Positions 1 through 4,810 of a stretch of DNA of 8,289 nt are shown in pieces. Within the stretch, counting starts at the first letter, position 1, and every line of letters begins with the position of its first letter. The stretch lies in the NCBI GenBank assembly GCA_028291845.1, contig JAQGNM010000164.1, forward strand, positions 1-8,289. The letters run 5' to 3'. This DNA is from Massilia sp. (lineage in GTDB: Bacteria; Pseudomonadota; Gammaproteobacteria; Burkholderiales; Burkholderiaceae_D). Under the pieces are notes generated by a model. It was not told the DNA's origin. It saw only the letters and a program-made list of their open reading frames with translations, and ran no database searches. Made by a program: the position numbers and the translations under genes.

Positions 1-437
1 CCCGCTTCCATCGCGGTTTTCAGATCGGCTTGGGAGGGCCGCACGGTCGCCAGGCCGATGCCGGGGGCCACCGCGCGGCAGCGTTCGATCAAGGGCGGCA
101 TGAAATAAATCTCGGCGACGTCGGTCATGGCGATGACGAACTGGCGCTCGCTGGTGGCGGGATCGAAGGCGGCCGGGCGGTTCAGCGCCAGGGTCACGCT
201 GGCCAGCGCCGCGGCGATCGGCTCGGCCAGGTGCTCGGCCAGCGGCGTCGGCTGCATGCCGGCGCCGGTGCGCACGAACAGTTCATCGTCGAAAGTGCGG
301 CGCAGGCGCGCCAGCGCATTGCTGACCGCCGACTGCGACAGGTTCAGCCGGCGCGCCGCCGCCGAGATCTGGCGCTGTTCGAACACCTCCTGGAACACCA
401 CCAGCAGATTCAAATCCATCTCGCGCGCTTCGATCAT
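1..437 (-). CDS. LysR-type transcriptional regulator, N-terminal part (runs off the left edge)
   Basis: About 145 residues are visible on the reverse strand and the gene continues beyond base 1. The protein starts MIEAREMDLNLLVVFQEVFE. It carries a classic LysR winged helix-turn-helix at about residues 8-67, with ISAAARRLNLSQSAVSNALA followed by RLRRTFDDELFVR and a PTPLAE motif. The start of the effector-binding domain follows from about residue 97 (RQFVIAMTDVAEIYFMPPL). The style resembles the NodD/NahR-like branch of the family. I chose the ATG at 437 because AGGAAG lies six bases upstream; a second in-frame ATG at 419 (MDLNLL) is possible. The gene is divergent from hmgA across 118 bp, the usual layout for a LysR protein controlling its neighbour, so it probably regulates hmgA-fahA in response to a pathway intermediate. 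That role is inferred from position; the ligand is unknown. Confidence 0.93.
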   Translation of the reverse strand, partial: MIEAREMDLNLLVVFQEVFEQRQISAAARRLNLSQSAVSNALARLRRTFDDELFVRTGAGMQPTPLAEHLAEPIAAALASVTLALNRPAAFDPATSERQFVIAMTDVAEIYFMPPLIERCRAVAPGIGLATVRPSQADLKTAMEA

Positions 438-555
438 CGGGAGCTTCCTGCTTTTTCTTTTATTTACCAAATCAATATTCTACATTTATGTATTCATCTC
501 GCACGGGTCGTGCCGCTGCACTACAGTATCGCCTGACGCATCGTGGAGACCATCT
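438..555. promoter_or_regulatory. Divergent LysR/hmgA promoter region with two inverted repeats
   Basis: This 118-bp gap has an AT-rich core at about 451-497 in otherwise GC-rich DNA, as expected for back-to-back promoters. It contains a perfect inverted repeat TACAT-TT-ATGTA at 481-492 and another, GCACG-GGT-CGTGC, at 501-513. Either could be a LysR operator; the second could also form a hairpin in the hmgA leader. The hmgA ribosome binding site GGAG is at 545-548, seven bases before the ATG. No -35/-10 pair matches consensus well enough to mark, and the assignment as operators is inference. Confidence 0.5.
444..449 (-). promoter_or_regulatory. Ribosome binding site of the LysR gene
   Basis: On the reverse strand AGGAAG stands six bases before the ATG at 437. 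The internal ATG at 419 has no comparable purine run at the right distance, so this site favours the longer start. Confidence 0.6.
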
Positions 556-1854
556 ATGCATACCTATCAGTCCGGCTTCGGCAATGAATTCGCCACCGAA
601 GCCCTGCCGGGCGCCCTGCCCGCCCATCAAAATTCGCCACAGCGCGTGGCTTACGGCCTGTACACCGAACAGATCTCGGGCACCGCGTTCACCGCGCCGC
701 GCAGCCACAACCGCCGCTCGTGGCTGTACCGCATCCGCCCGTCCGCCATGCATGAGCCATTCGCCCGCATCGACAATCGCGGCATCGTCGGCGCGTTCGA
801 CGGCATGGCGCCGCCGCCGAACCAGCTGCGCTGGGACCCGCTGCCGCTGCCGCCGCCGAATATGCCGACCGACTTCATCGACGGCTGGATCACCATGGCC
901 GGCAACGGCAATCCGCAATCGCAAAGCGGCAACGCCTTTCACCTGTATGCCTGCAACGCCGACATGCAAGGCAAATATTTTTACGACGCCGATGGCGAAC
1001 TGTTGATCGTCCCGCAGGAAGGCCGCCTGGCGATCGCCACCGAATTTGGCCGCATCGATCTGTCGCCGCTGGAGATCGCCGTGATTCCGCGCGGCGTGCG
1101 CTTCCAGGTGAGCTTGCCCGACGGCGCCGCGCGCGGCTACATCTGCGAGAACTACGGCGCTCTGCTGCGCCTGCCCGACCTGGGCGTGATCGGCTCGAAC
1201 GGCCTGGCCAATCCGCGCGATTTTCTGACGCCGCATGCCGCCTATGAAGATGTCGAAGGCGACTTCGAACTGGTGAATAAATTCGGCGGCAATCTATGGT
1301 CGGCAAAGATCGGCCACTCGCCCCTCGACGTGGTGGCCTGGCACGGCAACTACGCGCCCTACAAGTACGATCTGAGGCGGTTTTCGCCGGTCGGCTCGAT
1401 CGGCTTCGATCACCCGGACCCGTCGATTTTCCTGGTGCTGCAGTCGCCCAGCGACACGCCCGGCGTCGACACCCTCGACTTCGTGGTGTTTCCGCCGCGC
1501 TGGCTGGTCGCCGAAAACACCTTTCGGCCGCCCTGGTTCCACCGCAATGTCGCCAGCGAATTCATGGGCCTGATCACCGGCGCCTACGACGCCAAGGAAG
1601 GCGGCTTCGTGCCCGGCGGCGCCAGCCTGCACAACTGCATGAGCGGCCACGGCCCGGATGCGGCCACCTTCGAAAAGGCCAGCAGCGCCGATACCAGCAT
1701 CCCGCACAAGGTCGACAACACCATGGCCTTCATGTTCGAGACCAAACTGGTGATCTGCCCGACCTTGCACGCCCTGTCGACGCCGCAGCTGCAAAGCGAC
1801 TACAGCGCCTGCTGGAGCGGCATCAAGAAAAACTTCAATCCGGAGCAACCATGA
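556..1854 (+). CDS. hmgA: Homogentisate 1,2-dioxygenase
   Basis: The 432-residue protein oxidatively opens the ring of homogentisate to 4-maleylacetoacetate, using Fe(II) and O2, in cytoplasmic tyrosine/phenylalanine degradation. It begins MHTYQSGFGNEFATEALPGA, a hallmark of the family, and the length is normal (about 430-445). By spacing against the human and Pseudomonas enzymes, the iron ligands are H329 and E335 (FHRNVASE) and H365 (SGHGPD), and the catalytic histidine is H286 (FDHPDPS). WHGNYAPYKYDL (262-273) is also conserved. The reading frame is open upstream to 127, but that stretch runs over the LysR gene, and the ATG at 556 has GGAG seven bases before it and matches the family N-terminus. 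The stop overlaps the fahA start as ATGA, so the two genes form an operon with likely translational coupling. Confidence 0.99.
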   Translation: MHTYQSGFGNEFATEALPGALPAHQNSPQRVAYGLYTEQISGTAFTAPRSHNRRSWLYRIRPSAMHEPFARIDNRGIVGAFDGMAPPPNQLRWDPLPLPPPNMPTDFIDGWITMAGNGNPQSQSGNAFHLYACNADMQGKYFYDADGELLIVPQEGRLAIATEFGRIDLSPLEIAVIPRGVRFQVSLPDGAARGYICENYGALLRLPDLGVIGSNGLANPRDFLTPHAAYEDVEGDFELVNKFGGNLWSAKIGHSPLDVVAWHGNYAPYKYDLRRFSPVGSIGFDHPDPSIFLVLQSPSDTPGVDTLDFVVFPPRWLVAENTFRPPWFHRNVASEFMGLITGAYDAKEGGFVPGGASLHNCMSGHGPDAATFEKASSADTSIPHKVDNTMAFMFETKLVICPTLHALSTPQLQSDYSACWSGIKKNFNPEQP

Positions 1855-3179
1855 ACGCGATCCTCAATGAAACCCACGATCCGGCGCTGCGCAGCTGGGT
1901 CGCCAGCGCCAACCGCGACGGCACCGATTTCCCCATCCAGAACCTGCCCTTCGGTGTGTTCCGGCGCGCCGGCAGCGGCGAAGCGCTGCGTATCGGCGTG
2001 GCGATCGGCGACCAGATTGCCGATCTCGACGGGCTCGTCCAAGCCGGCGTCCTCGACACGCTGGCGCCAGGCACGCGCGCGGCCATCGCCGGTCAAACCA
2101 GCCTGAACGCCCTGATGGCGCTGGGCCGGCCGGCATGGTCGGCCTTGCGCCTGGCCCTGTCGCAGCTGCTACGCGCAGGCGCCGACGAGATGCCCGCCGC
2201 GCTGGTGGCGCAAGCCGATGCCGAATATGCCCTGCCGGCCCGCATCGGCGACTACACCGATTTCTATACCTCGATCCACCATGCCACCGCGGTCGGTAGA
2301 TTGTTCAGGCCGGACGAGCCGCTGCTGCCCAACTATAAATGGGTGCCGATCGGCTACCACGGCCGCGCCTCCTCGATCGGCGTCTCCGGCCAGCAGTTCC
2401 GCCGCCCGCTCGGCCAGACCCGCGCACCGGGCGCCACCGCGCCCAGCTTCGGCCCCTGCAAGCGGCTCGATTACGAACTGGAAGTGGGCATTTTTATCGG
2501 CGCCGGCAACGCGCTGGGCGAACCGATCGCAATTGGCGCCGCCGAGCAGGCGGTATTCGGCCTGTGCCTGCTGAACGACTGGTCGGCGCGCGATCTGCAA
2601 GCCTGGGAATACCAGCCGCTGGGGCCATTCCTGGCCAAGAATTTTGCCTCGACCATCTCGCCGTGGGTGGTGACGCTCGAAGCGCTGGCGCCCTACCGCG
2701 CCGCGTGGCAGCGCAATGCCGACGACCCGCAGCCGCTGCCCTACCTCGACGACGCCAGCTTGCGCATCAGCGGCGCCTTCGACATCACGCTGGAAGTGGC
2801 GATTCAGAGCGCCGCCATGCGCAGCGCCGGCGAGCCGGCGGCACGGGTGTCGCAATCGAACTTCCGCGATTCGTATTGGACGGTGTCGCAACTGGTGGCG
2901 CACCACACGGTCAACGGCTGCAACCTGCAGCCGGGCGACCTGCTGGGATCGGGCACGCAGTCCGGTCCCGACGCCGATCAAGCGGGCTCCTTGCTGGAGT
3001 TGACGGCGGGCGGCAAGCAGACCATCGATGTCGGCGGCGAGGCGCGCACTTTTCTCGAGGATGGCGACTGCGTCGTCATGCGCGGCTGGGCCGAGGCCGA
3101 AGGACGGCCGAGGATTGGGTTCGGTGAGGTGAGCGGGACGGTGTTGCCAGCAGCAGGGGGTCTGGCACTGCGTGCCTGA
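1851..3179 (+). CDS. fahA: Fumarylacetoacetase
   Basis: The 442-residue enzyme hydrolyses fumarylacetoacetate to fumarate and acetoacetate, the last step of homogentisate breakdown. It has the small N-terminal domain (to about residue 125) and then the FAH catalytic fold. Aligned by motif with the mammalian enzyme, the metal ligands are D137 (YTDFY), E209 and E211 (YELEV) and D243 (NDWSARD). The catalytic set is H144 (HHATA), R153, K263 (LAKNF) and E383 (LLELT), so all key residues are present. GGAG at 1842-1845, inside the end of hmgA, sits five bases before the ATG. The frame is open further upstream within hmgA, but the N-terminus starting MNAILNETHDPALRSW fits the family. The C-terminus is odd: after VSGTVLPA the chain ends AGGLALRA, encoded by the REP-like palindrome that also holds the stop codon. 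Confidence 0.99.
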   Translation: MNAILNETHDPALRSWVASANRDGTDFPIQNLPFGVFRRAGSGEALRIGVAIGDQIADLDGLVQAGVLDTLAPGTRAAIAGQTSLNALMALGRPAWSALRLALSQLLRAGADEMPAALVAQADAEYALPARIGDYTDFYTSIHHATAVGRLFRPDEPLLPNYKWVPIGYHGRASSIGVSGQQFRRPLGQTRAPGATAPSFGPCKRLDYELEVGIFIGAGNALGEPIAIGAAEQAVFGLCLLNDWSARDLQAWEYQPLGPFLAKNFASTISPWVVTLEALAPYRAAWQRNADDPQPLPYLDDASLRISGAFDITLEVAIQSAAMRSAGEPAARVSQSNFRDSYWTVSQLVAHHTVNGCNLQPGDLLGSGTQSGPDADQAGSLLELTAGGKQTIDVGGEARTFLEDGDCVVMRGWAEAEGRPRIGFGEVSGTVLPAAGGLALRA

Positions 3180-3188
3180 CCCATTTTT
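3152..3188 (+). repeat. REP-like palindromic element, copy 1 (overlaps the fahA stop)
   Basis: The core at 3158-3182 is GGGTC-t-GGCAC, loop TGC, GTGCC-t-GACCC: two 5-bp stem blocks separated by one T/T mismatch. It is preceded by AGCAGG and followed by ATTTTT. The same arrangement appears inverted at 3266-3302, differing mainly in the loop (TGC versus TTT on the same strand) and one base near the T tract. The fahA stop codon TGA (3177-3179) lies in the right arm of the stem. I recall similar palindromes as dispersed repeats in Massilia/Duganella-type genomes, but that is memory, not a search. Confidence 0.85.
3158..3188 (+). terminator. Candidate intrinsic terminator of hmgA-fahA
   Basis: The GC-rich hairpin at 3158-3182 (ten paired positions, one mismatch, three-base loop) is followed at once by A and five T residues (3183-3188), the form of a rho-independent terminator for rightward transcription. 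Because the fahA stop codon is inside the stem, a ribosome finishing fahA would cover the hairpin, so termination could depend on translation state. Function is inferred from structure. Confidence 0.6.
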
Positions 3189-3265
3189 ACAGCCGCCCGC
3201 AAAGTCAGGCCCGGACGGGGGGTTCATACCTAAGCCCTCGGCCCCGGGATGGTGTGCTTCAGTTC

Positions 3266-3296
3266 AAAATTGGGTCAGGCACAAAGTGCCAGACCC
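3266..3296 (-). terminator. Candidate intrinsic terminator of the P450-transporter unit
   Basis: On the minus strand the hairpin at 3296-3272 is followed by CAATTTT (3271-3266, counting leftward), so it could end leftward transcription about 80 bp past the transporter stop codon. Together with the mirror-image hairpin after fahA it would separate two convergent operons. The T tract is short, so strength is uncertain. Confidence 0.5.
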
Positions 3297-3302
3297 CCTG
3301 CT
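3266..3302 (-). repeat. REP-like palindromic element, copy 2 (inverted)
   Basis: The core at 3272-3296 reads GGGTC-a-GGCAC, loop AAA, GTGCC-a-GACCC on the plus strand. Read on the minus strand it matches copy 1, including the leading AGCAGGGGG and the trailing T-rich stretch. The two copies face each other across about 77 bp (3189-3265), giving a head-to-head pair like a BIME and a potential large stem or cruciform. Its outer edge runs directly into the 13-bp tandem array. Confidence 0.85.
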
Positions 3303-3375
3303 AATGACTCCTGCTAATGACTCCTGCTAATGACTCTTGCTAATACCCCCTGCTAATAGCTCCTGCTAATAACCC
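3298..3375. repeat. Six tandem copies of a 13-bp unit
   Basis: The plus-strand units start at 3298, 3311, 3324, 3337, 3350 and 3363. The first three are identical, CTGCTAATGACTC. The next are TTGCTAATACCCC, CTGCTAATAGCTC and CTGCTAATAACCC. The core TGCTAAT is invariant and the last five bases drift towards the transporter gene. The array starts inside the edge of REP copy 2 and ends exactly at the base before the transporter stop codon. The identical block beside the palindrome suggests recent slippage expansion there. Confidence 0.92.
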
Positions 3376-4740
3376 TCAATGCTGCGCCACTACCTTCGGC
3401 GCACCCTTGCCATAGCTCGATCCTCCCGCCGCAAAGCGAATCGCCACGATCCCGCCCAGGGAAATCATCGCCGGCACGGCAGCGGCCATGAACAACTGGC
3501 TCTGGGTCCACTGCAGATGCATCAGGTAGCCGCCCAGCACCGGACCGATCACCGACCCGACCCGGCCCATGCCCAGGCTCCAGCCGATGCCGGTCGAGCG
3601 CAAGGCCGTCGGATAGTAGGTGGCGGCCAGCGCGTTCAGGGCCGGCTGGCCGCCGACGATGGCAAAGCCTGCCAGGAACACCACCAGGAAGATGACGGCG
3701 ACGGAAGCGGCCACGGTCGGGTTGCCGATCAGGGCAGTCGAAACGATGGCGAGCATGAAGGTGCCGGTGAGGACGGGGATGAAACCGACCTTGTCGATGA
3801 TGCGTCCGAGCGAGAGCGTGCCGACCACGCCGCCGATCCACAGCATGGTGCCGCCGAGGACCGCGGTGGAGGTCGAAAAACCCGCCTCGCGCATGACGGT
3901 TGGCAGCCAGTTCGACAGAAAATACATGTCGAGCAGGTTGGTGAAATTGACCAGCCACAGCAGCAGGGTCACGCGCGCACGGCCGTCGCGAAACAGCGAC
4001 ACGAACGGCACGCCCTGCTCTTTCGATACTTCATGCAGTTCGAAGCGGGCGTCGAGCGGCAGATTCAATTGCGGCGCCATGCGCAGCAGGTTCTTGCGGA
4101 TGCGCGCAGGATCGGCTTTTTTGACGACCAGGAACTGGATCGATTCCGGCAGGCGAAACCACATGACGACGGCGATCGCCAGGGGGATGGCGCCGCCCAC
4201 GATGAACACCGAACGCCAGCCGAAGCCTGGAATGAGCGCGGCGGAGATCAGGCCGCCCACCACGCCGCCCAGGGTAAAGCCGCACGACACCAGCATCATG
4301 ATGCTGACCCTGCTGCGGCGCGGGCTGTATTCGCCCGCCAGCGCCATCGCGTTGGGCATGATGCAGCCCAGTCCCAGGCCGGCGGCGAACCGGCAGGCGA
4401 TCAACTGGCCGATGGTGGCCGCGTACGCCGTGATCAGCATGCACAGCGCGAAAAACAAGGTGGCGCCGATCAGCACCGGGCGGCGACCGATTTTGTCGGC
4501 CAGCGCGCTGAAAGTGAGCGAGCCGACCAGCATGCCGAACAGGCCGGCGCCGAACACCGGCGAGAGCATTTCCTTCGCCACGCCCCACTCGCGGATCAGG
4601 GACGGCGCCACGTAGCCCATCGCCTGCACGTCGAAACCGTCCATCACCAGGCAGACACCGCACAAGGCGATGATGAGGATCTGGCTGAAGCCGAGTTTAC
4701 TGTCATCGATGATTTGCTCGATGTTGATCATGCTGCCCAT
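3376..4740 (-). CDS. MFS transporter, aromatic acid:H+ symporter (AAHS) type
   Basis: The 454-residue inner-membrane protein probably imports an aromatic acid with protons. The sequence is strongly hydrophobic and fits twelve transmembrane segments with a long polar central loop at about 207-255. The first segment carries DGFDVQAMGYVAP (D34 and D37), matching the paired acidic residues of PcaK-like AAHS carriers. The segment 2-3 loop has the MFS signature ALADKIGRRPVL (80-90), and RSTGIGWSLGMGRVGS lies near 381-396. I start at the ATG at 4740 because GGAG is six bases upstream; an ATG at 4752 would add four residues but has no ribosome site. It lies 70 bp downstream of the P450 gene on the same strand, so it is probably the second gene of that operon and carries the P450's substrate or a related compound. 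The specific substrate cannot be read. Its stop codon abuts the 13-bp repeat array. Confidence 0.96.
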   Translation of the reverse strand: MGSMINIEQIIDDSKLGFSQILIIALCGVCLVMDGFDVQAMGYVAPSLIREWGVAKEMLSPVFGAGLFGMLVGSLTFSALADKIGRRPVLIGATLFFALCMLITAYAATIGQLIACRFAAGLGLGCIMPNAMALAGEYSPRRSRVSIMMLVSCGFTLGGVVGGLISAALIPGFGWRSVFIVGGAIPLAIAVVMWFRLPESIQFLVVKKADPARIRKNLLRMAPQLNLPLDARFELHEVSKEQGVPFVSLFRDGRARVTLLLWLVNFTNLLDMYFLSNWLPTVMREAGFSTSTAVLGGTMLWIGGVVGTLSLGRIIDKVGFIPVLTGTFMLAIVSTALIGNPTVAASVAVIFLVVFLAGFAIVGGQPALNALAATYYPTALRSTGIGWSLGMGRVGSVIGPVLGGYLMHLQWTQSQLFMAAAVPAMISLGGIVAIRFAAGGSSYGKGAPKVVAQH

Positions 4741-4746
4741 TGTTGT

Positions 4747-4750
4747 CTCC
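4747..4750 (-). promoter_or_regulatory. Ribosome binding site deciding the transporter start
   Basis: GGAG on the minus strand is six bases from the ATG at 4740. The upstream ATG at 4752 overlaps this region and is preceded only by an A/T/C-rich stretch, so 4740 is preferred. Confidence 0.65.
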
Positions 4751-4810
4751 ATTGTAGGTATTGATACGGATACGAAATGCCCGCTCTGGCGGCCGGCTTG
4801 AAAGAATCGA

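Noticed and set aside
127..555. An N-terminal extension of the HmgA frame back to 127
   Set aside because: It lies over the LysR coding region and the promoter gap, has no homology to the dioxygenase family, and the ATG at 556 has a good ribosome site.
472..1236. Minus-strand open frame across hmgA
   Set aside because: Shadow frame; composition is unlike a protein family and hmgA is fully supported on the other strand.
1296..1850. Extension of the FahA frame into hmgA
   Set aside because: It lies within hmgA in another frame and the family N-terminus fits the ATG at 1851.
2958..2998. Apparent change SGPE to SGPD near the FahA active site as a lost catalytic residue
   Set aside because: Numbering back from the mammalian C-terminus puts the catalytic glutamate in the LLEL motif (E383 here), which is intact; the changed position is not catalytic.
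3298..3375. CRISPR-like array
   Set aside because: The units are 13 bp with no spacers between them, so this is a simple tandem repeat.
3379..4764. A 461-codon plus-strand open frame antisense to the transporter gene
   Set aside because: The translation is rich in Gln, Arg, Asp and His with no family resemblance, and the opposite strand encodes a clear AAHS carrier.
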